From Paracoccus sediminicola (GTDB taxonomy: Bacteria > Pseudomonadota > Alphaproteobacteria > Rhodobacterales > Rhodobacteraceae), in the NCBI RefSeq assembly GCF_027912835.1, contig NZ_CP115768.1:372001-436000 (forward strand): a stretch of DNA of 64,000 nt, read 5' to 3'. Under the pieces are notes generated by a model. That model had not been told where the DNA came from. It worked only from the letters and a program-made list of their open reading frames with translations, and ran no database searches. The position numbers were made by a program, and so were the translations under genes. Of this stretch, positions 37,895-47,040 are shown piece by piece (position 1 is the stretch's first letter; every line of letters starts with the position of its first letter).

Positions 37895-39099
37895 AGCAGC
37901 TCTTTCACCGCTGTGTCCGGATCGGCGACGAGCGCCGGATCGGGGGATCGGCCCGCCTCGATCAGCCGCTTGCCGACCATATAGGCGCGCGCTTCGTTCA
38001 GCGCATCCACCGCGATCAGCCGGTCGCCGCGATAATACCAGACCGAGCCGCCAAGCGCATCAGATCCGGCGCGTTTGACCACCCGATCATGCCCGGCGTT
38101 CAGGCCGGCGATCTGAAGCTTGGCGTCATATTGATCCGACCAGAACCACGGCTTCGGCGCATAGTCCTGACCCGCGCCGAGCATGTTCGCGGCGACCAGC
38201 TCGGCCATGTCGATGGCATTGCCGACGCTTTCCAGCCGGACGCGCTCGCCCTGCCACGGAAAAGAGGCGCAATCCCCCGCCGCCCAGATCGCCGGGTCCG
38301 AAGAGCGTCCCTGCGCATCGCAGGCGATGCCGTTGTCCAACGCCAGTCCGGCATCGGCGGCCAATGCGGTCTCGGGCGCGATGCCGATCCCGAGCACCAC
38401 CAGATCGGCGGGGATCTCCTGCCCGTCGGAAAGCTGCACAGTTTCGATCCGCGCGTCACCCTTCAGCCGCGCCAGGGTCCTGTTCTCGAGAATATGCACA
38501 TCGTGATCGCGATGCAGCGCGCGGATCATCTCTGCGGTTTCGGACGACGCGACACGGCCGAGAATGCGCGCGCCGGCCTCGATCACCGTCACGTCGAGCC
38601 CCAGCTTTCGCGCCACCGCGGCCGCCTCCAGCCCGATATAGCCGCCCCCGATCACCACCAGCCTGCGGCCCGTGACAAGCTGAGGTTGCAACCGGTCGAT
38701 ATCGCCGAGATTTCGGACCGTGTGCACCCCCGCCAGATCTCCGCCAAGCCCGGCGGGCAGACGTTTCGGCGCCGCGCCGAGTGTCAGGGCAAGCTGGTCG
38801 TAGGCAAAGCGGCCATCCGTCGTCTCGATCTGTCTGGTCGCGCGGTCGATGCGCATGGCGCGGACGCCTGTCATCAGGCGGATTTTCTGTTCGTCCCACC
38901 ATTCCGGGCCGCGCAGCGTCAGCCGCTCGACCGGCATGTCGCCCAGCAGATAGGCTTTCGAAAGGGGTGGGCGCTGATAGGGCGCGACGGGCTCGTCGCC
39001 GATGACGGTAATCGCGCCGTCATGACCGAGCGCGCGCAGCTTGGCCGCCATCGAGGCCGCGGCCTGTCCGCCGCCAATGATGAGAATATCCATCGCCAT
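37891..39099 (-). CDS. FAD/NAD(P)-dependent oxidoreductase, ferredoxin-reductase type
   Basis: This 402-residue flavoprotein resembles rhodocoxin and putidaredoxin reductases, which pass electrons from NAD(P)H to small 2Fe-2S ferredoxins of P450 or dioxygenase systems. It has the FAD motif GGGQAAASMAAKLR near residue 8, the NAD(P) motif GGGYIGLEAAAVARKLG near 152 and the second FAD motif with WAAGDCAS near 272. A reductase C-terminal domain follows from about 320. No ferredoxin or oxygenase gene lies next to it, so its partner is unknown. It is co-transcribed with rsmD, which is probably incidental. Confidence 0.88.
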   Translation of the reverse strand: MAMDILIIGGGQAAASMAAKLRALGHDGAITVIGDEPVAPYQRPPLSKAYLLGDMPVERLTLRGPEWWDEQKIRLMTGVRAMRIDRATRQIETTDGRFAYDQLALTLGAAPKRLPAGLGGDLAGVHTVRNLGDIDRLQPQLVTGRRLVVIGGGYIGLEAAAVARKLGLDVTVIEAGARILGRVASSETAEMIRALHRDHDVHILENRTLARLKGDARIETVQLSDGQEIPADLVVLGIGIAPETALAADAGLALDNGIACDAQGRSSDPAIWAAGDCASFPWQGERVRLESVGNAIDMAELVAANMLGAGQDYAPKPWFWSDQYDAKLQIAGLNAGHDRVVKRAGSDALGGSVWYYRGDRLIAVDALNEARAYMVGKRLIEAGRSPDPALVADPDTAVKELL

Positions 39100-39164
39100 T
39101 CATCCTTTCGCCGCCTGTCATGGCCCGCGCGGCGCATCGGTGCAAGCCCCGCGGATTTCCGCGC

Positions 39165-39193
39165 TTGACAAAATTCCGGTCCCGCGCCACACA
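39165..39193 (+). promoter_or_regulatory. Candidate tRNA-Ala promoter
   Basis: A consensus TTGACA at 39165-39170 is followed after 17 bases by CACACA, placed 12 bases before the mature tRNA 5' end. The -35 is perfect while the -10 lacks the final T; weak conservation of that T is a known trait of Rhodobacter-type promoters. Confidence 0.5.
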
Positions 39194-39204
39194 GCGCGCC
39201 TGAT

Positions 39205-39280
39205 GGGGCCATAGCTCAGTTGGTAGAGCGCATCGTTCGCAATGATGAGGTCAGGGGTTCGACTCCCCTTGGCTCCACCA
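39205..39280 (+). tRNA. tRNA-Ala (anticodon CGC)
   Basis: The 76-base cloverleaf is complete: acceptor GGGGCCA pairs with TGGCTCC, the D arm is GCTC...GAGC, the anticodon loop TTCGCAA shows CGC (reads GCG), the T arm contains GGTTCGACTCC, and the CCA end is encoded. GCG is a frequent Ala codon in this GC-rich genome. Confidence 0.97.
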
Positions 39281-39304
39281 TCATCCCGCCTGTTGCCTGT
39301 TCGC

Positions 39305-39339
39305 CACAAGCCGGATCTCCGGCCCTCTTGTGCTATTTT
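39305..39339 (+). terminator. Probable terminator of tRNA-Ala
   Basis: CACAAG at 39305-39310 pairs with CTTGTG at 39327-39332, enclosing an inner CCGG/CCGG stem with an ATCT loop, and is followed by CTATTTT. It lies 25 bases behind the tRNA. Confidence 0.55.
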
Positions 39340-39453
39340 GATGCGCGCTCAGCCGCTTGGCAAAAGCAAGAATTACTTGTCATTTAGCCCGCTTTAATTG
39401 TTTCCTCACCCTCGGAAAAACGCGCAAGCTGGCGCGGCAAGAGGAGGCTTGGA

Positions 39454-41121
39454 ATGACACGGCATGGCGGACAGCTTTTGGTCGATTGCCTGGAGGCGCT
39501 CGGCGCGACGAAAAGTTTCGGAATTCCGGGGGAAAGCTATCTGGCGGTGCTGGATGCGCTGCATGATACGGCGGGACGACTGGATTTCGTGCTGTGCCGG
39601 AACGAGGGCGGCGCGGCATTGATGGCGGCCGCCTATGGCAAGCTGACCGGATCTCCCGGTATCTGTTTCGTCACGCGGGGTCCGGGCGTTACCAATGCGT
39701 CGATCGGTGTGCATACGGCGATGCAGGACAGCGCGCCGATGCTGCTTTTCGTGGGTCAGGTCGGCACCGACATGAAAGGCCGCGAAGCCTTTCAGGAGAT
39801 TGATTACCGCGCCGTTTTCGGCACCATGGCGAAATGGGCGGTAGAGATTGACGATGTGGCGCGGCTGCCCGAGATCGTCGCCCGCGCCTGGACCACGGCG
39901 ACGACCGGCCGGCCCGGCCCGGTGGTGATCGCGCTTCCCGAGGACATCATCAGCGCGCCGACCGATGCCGCTCCGCTGCGCGGCCCGGCCGAGATTGCCG
40001 CACCCGCCCCGCCGCCCGCGGCGCTGGACAAGGCGCGCGGCCTGCTGGAAGCCGCAAGTCGCCCGCTGATCCTGATCGGCGGCTGCAACTGGACCGAATC
40101 CGGACGCCAGGCGATGAAGGATTTCGCCGAAGCCTCGGATATTCCGGTGGTCGCGGCCTTCCGCTATCAGGACCAGTTCGACAATTTCTCGCCCGTGTTC
40201 TGCGGCGAGGCCGGGGTCGGGATGCCGCCCCATGTGCGGCGGCTGATTTCGGAGGCCGATGTCATTCTTGCGGTGAATATCCGCTTTGGCGAGATGACCA
40301 CCGACGCTTATACGCTTCTGAACGTGCCCGAGCCGGCTCAGAAGGTGATCCATGTGCACGGCTCGGATCGCGAGATCGGCAAGATCTACCAGCCCGCTCT
40401 CGGCATCCAGTCGGGGCCGGATGAATTCGCCCGCATCATCGAGCCGGTGCGCGGAGACTGGGCGGCGTGGCGCGAGGCGGGGCGGGCCGATTACGAGGAA
40501 TCGCTCGAGCCGCCGCCGCAACCATCGCCGGTGGATATGGGGGTGGTCACGGCACGGCTGCGCGAGATCCTTCCCGGGGATGTGATCCTGACCAACGGGG
40601 CAGGCAATTTTTCCGTCTGGCCCAACAAGTTCTTTCCCTTCGGCAGCCGGGCGCGGTTGCTCGCCCCGCAATCCGGCGCGATGGGCTATGGTCTGCCCGC
40701 CGCCATCGCCGCCCGGATCGCCTATCCCGATCGGCGCGTCGTCTGTTTCGCCGGTGACGGCGATTTCCAGATGACCTGCACCGAGCTGGCGACCGCGCTG
40801 CAACATTACGCCCAGCCGATTGTGCTTGTGCTGAATAACGGGATCTACGGCACCATCCGCGCCCATCAGGAACGGAATTATCCCGAACGCGTCTCGGGGA
40901 CGGACATGACCAATCCCGATTTCGCCGCACTCGCCCGTGCCTATGGCTTTCATGGCGAGCGGGTCGAGACGACGGCAGATTTCGACGCCGCGTTCGAGCG
41001 CGCGCTTGCGTCGCCGACCGGGGCGGTACTGGATCTGAACATCGCCCCCGAGGCGATCACCCCGCGCCAGACGCTCAGCCAGATGCGCGACGCCGCCCTG
41101 GCCGGGAAGCGGAGCAGATGA
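39454..41121 (+). CDS. Thiamine-diphosphate-dependent enzyme (acetolactate synthase-like)
   Basis: This 555-residue cytoplasmic protein has the three domains of the acetohydroxyacid synthase/benzoylformate decarboxylase superfamily. Glu27 in GIPGES activates the cofactor; the central domain covers about 190-330; the ThDP motif runs from GDGDF at 434 to the Asn pair at 461-462. It lacks the regulatory-subunit gene found beside biosynthetic acetolactate synthases, and sits first in a catabolic cluster, so a decarboxylase or carboligase of a degradative route is more likely. Its stop overlaps the HyuA-type gene by four bases. The exact reaction is unknown. Confidence 0.87.
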   Translation: MTRHGGQLLVDCLEALGATKSFGIPGESYLAVLDALHDTAGRLDFVLCRNEGGAALMAAAYGKLTGSPGICFVTRGPGVTNASIGVHTAMQDSAPMLLFVGQVGTDMKGREAFQEIDYRAVFGTMAKWAVEIDDVARLPEIVARAWTTATTGRPGPVVIALPEDIISAPTDAAPLRGPAEIAAPAPPPAALDKARGLLEAASRPLILIGGCNWTESGRQAMKDFAEASDIPVVAAFRYQDQFDNFSPVFCGEAGVGMPPHVRRLISEADVILAVNIRFGEMTTDAYTLLNVPEPAQKVIHVHGSDREIGKIYQPALGIQSGPDEFARIIEPVRGDWAAWREAGRADYEESLEPPPQPSPVDMGVVTARLREILPGDVILTNGAGNFSVWPNKFFPFGSRARLLAPQSGAMGYGLPAAIAARIAYPDRRVVCFAGDGDFQMTCTELATALQHYAQPIVLVLNNGIYGTIRAHQERNYPERVSGTDMTNPDFAALARAYGFHGERVETTADFDAAFERALASPTGAVLDLNIAPEAITPRQTLSQMRDAALAGKRSR

Positions 41122-43202
41122 GCGCCGGGCAGGACATCAGGCTCGGGGCCGATATAGGCGGCACCTTCACCGACATCGTGCTGGATCTGCGCGGCACGAT
41201 CCACTCGACCAAGGTGCTGACCGATTACACCGCGCCCGAACAGGCAATTCTGGACGGCATCGGCATCGTCACCGCCGAAGCCGGAATCAGCGCCGCCGAG
41301 ATCGGGCTGGTGATTCACGGCACCACTCTCGCCACCAATGCGCTGATCGAGCGGCGCGGTGCGCGCACCGCCTTCATCACCACCGAAGGTTTCCGCGATG
41401 TGATCGAGATGCGGACCGAGAACCGCTTTGCGCAATATGACCTGTCGATTGAACTGCCCAAGCCACTGATCCCGCGTCAGGACCGCTTTCCGGTCGGCGG
41501 CCGGATCAGCGCCACCGGGGATGAGCTGGCTCCGCTGGACGAGGCGGCGCTGCGCGATATCGCCCGCCGGATCGCCGATGCGGATTTCGGTTCCGTGGCC
41601 ATTGGCTTCATTCATTCCTACATGAACGACTCTCATGAACGCCGCGCGCGTGAGATTCTGGCCGAAACGCTTGACCTGCCGATCTCGATCTCTGCCGAGG
41701 TCTCGCCGCAAATGCGCGAGTTCGAGCGTTTCAACACGGTCTGCGCCAATGCCTATGTGCGGCCGCAAATGGCCAGCTATCTCATGCGTCTCCAGGCACG
41801 GCTGGGCGAGATGGGCGCAGATTGCCCGGTCTTCATGATCCATTCCGGCGGCGGTCTGGTCTCGGTCGAAACGGCGGCAGAGTTTCCGGTCCGGCTGGTC
41901 GAATCCGGCCCGGCAGGCGGCGCGATCTTTGCCGCCGACATCGCGCGGCGCTTCGATCTGGGCCGTGTGGTCAGCTATGACATGGGCGGGACCACGGCCA
42001 AGATCTGCCTGATCGACGATTTCCAGCCGCAGACCGCACGCAGCTTCGAGGTGGCGCGCAGCTATCGCTTCGCCAAGGGCTCGGGGATGCCGATCTCGAT
42101 CCCGGTGATCGAGATGATCGAGATCGGGGCAGGGGGCGGCTCGCTGGCCTGGGTTGACGATATGAGCCGCATCCAGACCGGCCCGGAATCCGCGGGATCA
42201 GAGCCCGGCCCGGCCTGTTATCAGCGCGGCGGCACGCGGCCCGCGATCACCGATGCCGACCTGCTTCTGGGCAAGCTCGATCCCGATAATTTCGCTGGCG
42301 GCAAGATCACCCTTTCGACCGATGACGCCGCGAGCGCCGTTGACGTCGAGATCGGCGCGAAGCTGTCCCTCGACACGCCGGAAGCGGCTTTCGGCATCGT
42401 CGAGGTGGTCGATGAGAACATGGCCAATGCGGCGCGGGTCCACGCGGTCGAGAATGGCAAGAATATCTCGGATCACGGGATGATCGCCTTTGGCGGCGCG
42501 GCCCCGCTGCATGCGGCGCGGCTCTGCGAAAAGCTGAATATTGGCCGCTGCATTATCCCTGAAGGTGCGGGGGTCGGCTCGGCGATCGGGTTTCTGCGCG
42601 CGCCATTCGGCTATGAGGCGGTGGCCTCGCAGATATCGGCGCTGTCTGATTTCGACCCGGCGCGGCTGAACGCCCTGCTCGACGGGCTGAAGGACACGGC
42701 CGAGCATTTCGTCCGTGGCGGCAGTTCCGGCGAGATCGAGCGCGAGATCGTGGCCTTCATGCGCTATCGCGGTCAGGGCTGGGAAATCCCGGTCGAGCTT
42801 CCCGACCGCGCCTTTACGTCAGAGGACCGTGCGATGATCCGCGATGCCTTCCGCGACCGTTATGCCGGGTTCTTCGGCCGTGCCGTCGATGGGCCCGAGA
42901 TCGAATTCGTGACCTTCTCGGTCAAGGCGCAGGACCGGCGTCCCGAGGCCGCGCGCATCCAGCTTGCCGAGACCGGCACCACACGCGCGCCCGCGACGAC
43001 GCGCAAGGTGTTCGACCCTGCCGCGGGCCGGGCGCTCGACACGGCGATCTTTGCCCGCGACGCGCTTTCGCCCGGCGAGCGTATCCCGGGTCCGGCAGTG
43101 ATCGCAGAGGCCGAGACCTCGACCGTCGTCACCTCTTTATTCGACGCCGTCATCCAGCCGGACCGCGCGATCCTGCTGCTGCGCAAGGAGGCCGCATCAT
43201 GA
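41118..43202 (+). CDS. Hydantoinase/oxoprolinase subunit A (HyuA family)
   Basis: This 694-residue subunit of an ATP-dependent cyclic-amide hydrolase or carboxylase family (N-methylhydantoinase A, 5-oxoprolinase, acetone carboxylase relatives) opens with the actin-like phosphate loop GADIGGTFTDIVLD near residue 9 and has HGTTLATNALIERRGA near 65, a second actin-fold motif VVSYDMGGTTAK near 285 and FGGAAPLHA near 458. It overlaps both neighbours by four bases and should form a complex with the HyuB-type product. Substrate is not known; candidates are N-methylhydantoin, oxoproline or related rings. Confidence 0.9.
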   Translation: MSAGQDIRLGADIGGTFTDIVLDLRGTIHSTKVLTDYTAPEQAILDGIGIVTAEAGISAAEIGLVIHGTTLATNALIERRGARTAFITTEGFRDVIEMRTENRFAQYDLSIELPKPLIPRQDRFPVGGRISATGDELAPLDEAALRDIARRIADADFGSVAIGFIHSYMNDSHERRAREILAETLDLPISISAEVSPQMREFERFNTVCANAYVRPQMASYLMRLQARLGEMGADCPVFMIHSGGGLVSVETAAEFPVRLVESGPAGGAIFAADIARRFDLGRVVSYDMGGTTAKICLIDDFQPQTARSFEVARSYRFAKGSGMPISIPVIEMIEIGAGGGSLAWVDDMSRIQTGPESAGSEPGPACYQRGGTRPAITDADLLLGKLDPDNFAGGKITLSTDDAASAVDVEIGAKLSLDTPEAAFGIVEVVDENMANAARVHAVENGKNISDHGMIAFGGAAPLHAARLCEKLNIGRCIIPEGAGVGSAIGFLRAPFGYEAVASQISALSDFDPARLNALLDGLKDTAEHFVRGGSSGEIEREIVAFMRYRGQGWEIPVELPDRAFTSEDRAMIRDAFRDRYAGFFGRAVDGPEIEFVTFSVKAQDRRPEAARIQLAETGTTRAPATTRKVFDPAAGRALDTAIFARDALSPGERIPGPAVIAEAETSTVVTSLFDAVIQPDRAILLLRKEAAS

Positions 43203-44818
43203 GCCAGCTCGAGGAAATCCGCATGCAGGTAATGTGGAACCGGCTGGTCTCGGTTGTCGAGGAACAGGCGATGACGCTGCTGCGCACGGCTTTTTCGACC
43301 TCGGTGCGCGAGGCGGGCGATCTCTCGGCGGGGGTCTATGATGCGGAAGGCGCCATGCTGGCGCAGGCCGTCACGGGGACGCCCGGGCATGTGAATACGA
43401 TGGCGCAGGCGGTGAAGAACTTCATCGACGAGATCCCGCGGCAGCAGATGTTTCCCGGCGACACCTATGTCACCAACGACCCATGGCTGGGGACCGGGCA
43501 TCTTCACGACATCACCATGGTCTCACCGTCATTCAAGGGAGACAGGCTGATCGGGTTCTTCGCCTGCACCGCGCATGTCGTGGATATTGGCGGGCGCGGC
43601 TTCGGGGCGGACGGCAAATCCGTCTATGAAGAAGGGATCCAGATCCCGATCATGAAATTCGCCGAGCGTGGCGAGGTGAACCGCGATCTGGTCAGGCTGC
43701 TGCGCGCGAATGTCCGCGAGGCAAGCCAGGTGATCGGGGATTTCTACTCGCTCGCGGCCTGCAACGATGTGGGCCATGCGCGGCTGATCGAGATGCTGGA
43801 CGAAACCGGCATGACCGATCTCGAGGCGCTCGGGGATTTCATCCTCTCGCGGACCGGCAAGGCGATCCGCGAACGCATCGCGGCGCTGCCCGACGGGTCG
43901 TGGTCGAACGAAATGGTGACGGACGGTTATGACGACCAGATCCTGCTGAAGGCGCGGCTGGACATTGCGGGAGAGCGGGTGCAGGTCGATTTCGCGGGTT
44001 CCGCGCCCGTCAGCCGCTGGGGGATCAACTGCCCGCTGATCTACGCGAAAGCCTATGCCTGCTATGCGCTGAAATGCGTAATCGCGCCGGATATCCCGAA
44101 CAATGCGGCCTCGCTCGCGGTGTTCGACGTAAGCTCGCCCGAAAATATTCTGAACGCGCCGCGACCGGCACCGGTCTCGGTGCGACATGTGCTGGGTCAT
44201 ATGGTGCCGGATCTGGTGCTTGGCGCGATGGCGCAGGCGCTGCCCGGTCAGATCCAGGCCGAAGGGGCGGCCTCGCTGTGGAACGTGCATATCTCGGCCC
44301 GCCCGGTCGCCGGTCAGGAGGGACGGCGCGCCGAGGTTCTGATGTTTAACTCGGGCGGAACCGGGGCAAGGCCGGGGCTCGACGGGCTGTCCGCGACAGC
44401 TTTTCCGTCCGGCGTGCACACCATGCCCATCGAGGCGACCGAGCATACCGGCCCGATCGTCGTCTGGCGCAAAGAGCTGCGTCCGGATTCCGGCGGGGCC
44501 GGCACGCAACGCGGCGGTCTGGGCCAGATCATCGAGATCGCGCCCGCCGAGGGGCACGAATTCGATTTCTCGGCCATGTTCGACCGCGTCACCGAACCGG
44601 CGCGGGGCCGCGATGGCGGTCAGCCCGGCGCGGCTGGCGCGGTCGAGCTCGATGACGGCACCGTGCTGCGACCCAAGGGCTGGCAGCATGTCCCCGAAGG
44701 CCGCCGGCTGGTGCTGCGCCTGCCCGGCGGCGGCGGGTTCGGAGATCCGGCGGGGCGCAGCGCGTCGGCGCGCGAGGATGATCGGGTCAAGGGCTATGTG
44801 ACGGCTGACGACGCATGA
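43199..44818 (+). CDS. Hydantoinase/oxoprolinase subunit B (HyuB family)
   Basis: This 539-residue partner subunit has the family start IRMQVMWNRLVSVVEEQAMTL, the TNDPWLGTGHLHDITMV metal-site segment near residue 98, a VDFAGSAP motif near 262, RHVLGHMVPDLVLGA near 327 and a Gly-rich tail (LPGGGGFGDP). The HyuA/HyuB pair is translated together through an ATGA overlap. A hairpin at 44850-44880 may end the transcript or partly separate the next two genes. Confidence 0.9.
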   Translation: MSQLEEIRMQVMWNRLVSVVEEQAMTLLRTAFSTSVREAGDLSAGVYDAEGAMLAQAVTGTPGHVNTMAQAVKNFIDEIPRQQMFPGDTYVTNDPWLGTGHLHDITMVSPSFKGDRLIGFFACTAHVVDIGGRGFGADGKSVYEEGIQIPIMKFAERGEVNRDLVRLLRANVREASQVIGDFYSLAACNDVGHARLIEMLDETGMTDLEALGDFILSRTGKAIRERIAALPDGSWSNEMVTDGYDDQILLKARLDIAGERVQVDFAGSAPVSRWGINCPLIYAKAYACYALKCVIAPDIPNNAASLAVFDVSSPENILNAPRPAPVSVRHVLGHMVPDLVLGAMAQALPGQIQAEGAASLWNVHISARPVAGQEGRRAEVLMFNSGGTGARPGLDGLSATAFPSGVHTMPIEATEHTGPIVVWRKELRPDSGGAGTQRGGLGQIIEIAPAEGHEFDFSAMFDRVTEPARGRDGGQPGAAGAVELDDGTVLRPKGWQHVPEGRRLVLRLPGGGGFGDPAGRSASAREDDRVKGYVTADDA

Positions 44819-44849
44819 GCCGCCGCTCGCCCCTTGTACCGGCATCGGA

Positions 44850-44880
44850 CCCGCGCGACTTTGCCCGTGACGCGCGCGGG
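44850..44880 (+). terminator. Candidate hairpin after the HyuB gene
   Basis: An 8-bp G+C stem (44850-44857 with 44873-44880) with a 15-base loop is followed by TTATTC. It lies 31 bases behind the HyuB stop within the 118-base gap. Read-through is possible because the next genes are on the same strand. Confidence 0.35.
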
Positions 44881-44936
44881 TTATTCGCACATCTCAGCGT
44901 GCAGATCTGCGCCGCAACAGAAAAAAAGGAAATGTC

Positions 44937-45755
44937 ATGTCGAAACCCTTCAACCGCATCCTGATCACCGGCGCTGCCGGACGCCTGGGCACCGAGCTGC
45001 GCCGTGGGCTCGCACCACTGGCCGCGCATCTGCGCCTGGCCGATCGCGAGCCCTGCGACGATCTCAGGGAGAATGAAGAATCGGTGGCGTTCGATCTGTC
45101 CGACGAGGCCGCGGTGATGGAAGCCGTGCGCGACGTCGATGCCATCGTGCATTTCGGCGGCGCCCCGCATGAGCGGCCCTGGGACGATGTGCTGAACAGC
45201 AATATCCGCGGCAGCTACCATATTTACGAGGCGGCGCGGGCGCATGGGGTGCGGCGGGTGATCTATGCCTCGTCGGTCCATGCCATCGGTTATCACCGGC
45301 TGGCCGACCATGTTCCCTGCGACGCGGTTGGCCGCCCGGACAGCCTTTACGGCGTATCGAAATGCTTCGTCGAGGCGCTGGCCTCGATGTACTGGGACAA
45401 GTTCGGCATCGAGAGCGGCTGCCTGCGCATCTTTTCCTCGTTCCCCGAGCCCGCCGACCGCCGCATGCTGTGGTCCTGGCTGAGCTTCGACGATTGCGTG
45501 CGGTTGGTGTCTTCGGCGCTGACCGCTCCGCATCTGGGGTTTTCGATCATCGCGGGCATGTCCGACAACAAGGTCAAGCCGGTCGATAACGGTCCTGCCG
45601 GGCATCTTGGCTTCAGGCCGCAGGACAGCGCCGAGCCATATCGCGACAAGGTCGAGGCCGCCAACCCGCCTGCCGATCCGCAGGACCTCTCCACCCAGTG
45701 CATCGGCGGCTGGTTCGTCAATCTCGGCCACCCGGACGACGAACAGGAGGAGTGA
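44937..45755 (+). CDS. NAD(P)-dependent dehydrogenase, uronate-dehydrogenase-like extended SDR
   Basis: This 272-residue cytoplasmic protein is an extended short-chain dehydrogenase: the nucleotide loop TGAAGRLG near residue 12, the DAIVHFGG segment near 70, ASSVHAIGY near 110 and the catalytic Tyr138/Lys142 (YGVSK). The layout resembles uronate dehydrogenases and nucleotide-sugar epimerases. GGAAATGTC precedes the ATG. Its stop overlaps the next ATG by one base, so it works with the FAD oxidoreductase. Substrate is unresolved. Confidence 0.86.
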   Translation: MSKPFNRILITGAAGRLGTELRRGLAPLAAHLRLADREPCDDLRENEESVAFDLSDEAAVMEAVRDVDAIVHFGGAPHERPWDDVLNSNIRGSYHIYEAARAHGVRRVIYASSVHAIGYHRLADHVPCDAVGRPDSLYGVSKCFVEALASMYWDKFGIESGCLRIFSSFPEPADRRMLWSWLSFDDCVRLVSSALTAPHLGFSIIAGMSDNKVKPVDNGPAGHLGFRPQDSAEPYRDKVEAANPPADPQDLSTQCIGGWFVNLGHPDDEQEE

Positions 45756-46960
45756 TGCGGGACAGCTATGATGTCGTGGTCGTCGGCGGCGCGGTCATCG
45801 GTTGTGCTGTCGCCTATTACCTGACCGCCAATCCCGATTTCGACGGGTCGGTGCTGGTGGTCGAACGCGACCCCAGCTTCGGCCGGGCCTCGACCGCGCT
45901 GTCCTGTTCGGGAATCCGCACGCAGTTTTCCAACGCGGTGAATGTTCGGATCAGCCAATATGGCGCCGAGGTGATCCGCGACTTCGCCGAGATGGCCGCG
46001 CTGGGCGAGGACCGGCCCGACCTTCAGTTCCATCAAGGCGGCTATCTGTTCCTCGCCGCCTCGCCGGAACAGGAACGGGTCCTGCGCGAAAATCATGAGG
46101 TGCAGCGGCGCTGCGGTGCCGATGTGGTGCTGTGGAACCGTGACGAGCTGGCCGCGGCTTTCCCGCATCTGCGCGTGGACGATATCCGCCTGGCGTCCTA
46201 TGGCCGCTCCGGCGAGGGCTGGTTCGACAATACCGGCATGATGGCCGGATTTCGCGCCAAAGCCCGCGCGCAGGGGGCGGATTTCGTCACCGATGAGGTG
46301 GTGGCGATCGGGCGGGGCAGGGGCCGTGTCGACAGCGTCACGCTTGCCTCCGGCGCGACGGTTCGGGCGGGATGGGTCGTCAATGCCTCGGGTCCGCGCG
46401 CCGCGCTGACGGCGCGGATGGCCGGGCTGGATCTGCCGGTCGAGCCGCGCAAGCGAACGCTCTTCGTCTTTGACTGCGCGCGCTCGCCCGAAGGCTCGGC
46501 GGCGATCAATCAGGGCCGGCTGCCGCTGATGATCGACCCTTCCGGCGTGTTCTGCCGCCCCGAGGGACGCTATTTCCTGGCCGGTTGCCGCCCGGATGAG
46601 GATCCGGTGGTGGACTGGGACGATTTCGAGCCACGGCATTCGGAGTTCGAAGAGAAGATCTGGCCGATGCTCGCCGCCCGCTCCGAGGGATTCGAGGCGA
46701 TCAAGGTGATGAACCAGTGGGCCGGGCACTATGCGTATAATACGCTGGATCACAACATGATCCTCGGCGCCCATCCCGAGCTTGGGAACTTCATCTTCGC
46801 CAACGGTTTTTCCGGGCACGGGCTGCAACAGGGACCGGCCACGGGGCGCGGCGTGTCCGAGCTGGTGATCTATGGCGGATACCGGACGCTTGACCTTTCC
46901 GAGGTGGGATTCGAACGTGTGCTCCTGTCGCGCCCTTTCCTGGAAAAGGCGATCATCTGA
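45755..46960 (+). CDS. FAD-dependent amine/amino-acid oxidoreductase (DAO family)
   Basis: This 401-residue flavoprotein of the D-amino acid oxidase/sarcosine oxidase superfamily starts with the FAD motif VVVGGAVIGCAVAYYL near residue 7, has an ERD segment near 37, and ends with a GHYAYNTLDHNMILG motif near 330 and a second FAD contact, NGFSGHGLQQGPATGRG, near 350. It probably oxidises a secondary amine, N-methyl amino acid or D-amino acid. Start 45755 has an excellent AGGAGG site and overlaps the dehydrogenase stop. Together with HyuAB-type genes this points to breakdown of an N-containing compound (inference). Confidence 0.86.
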   Translation: MRDSYDVVVVGGAVIGCAVAYYLTANPDFDGSVLVVERDPSFGRASTALSCSGIRTQFSNAVNVRISQYGAEVIRDFAEMAALGEDRPDLQFHQGGYLFLAASPEQERVLRENHEVQRRCGADVVLWNRDELAAAFPHLRVDDIRLASYGRSGEGWFDNTGMMAGFRAKARAQGADFVTDEVVAIGRGRGRVDSVTLASGATVRAGWVVNASGPRAALTARMAGLDLPVEPRKRTLFVFDCARSPEGSAAINQGRLPLMIDPSGVFCRPEGRYFLAGCRPDEDPVVDWDDFEPRHSEFEEKIWPMLAARSEGFEAIKVMNQWAGHYAYNTLDHNMILGAHPELGNFIFANGFSGHGLQQGPATGRGVSELVIYGGYRTLDLSEVGFERVLLSRPFLEKAII

Positions 46961-47040
46961 AATAATCCCGCCCGGCACCGGCGGGTCGCGGGGGTCATGA
47001 CACGCACCGGACTCCGATACAGCCTGCACGGAGCGGCGCG

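Noticed and set aside
39118..39309. Minus-strand frame with the GAKGSRTPDL...YQLSYGP peptide
   Set aside because: This is the known false protein produced by translating the antisense of a tRNA gene; the locus is tRNA-Ala.
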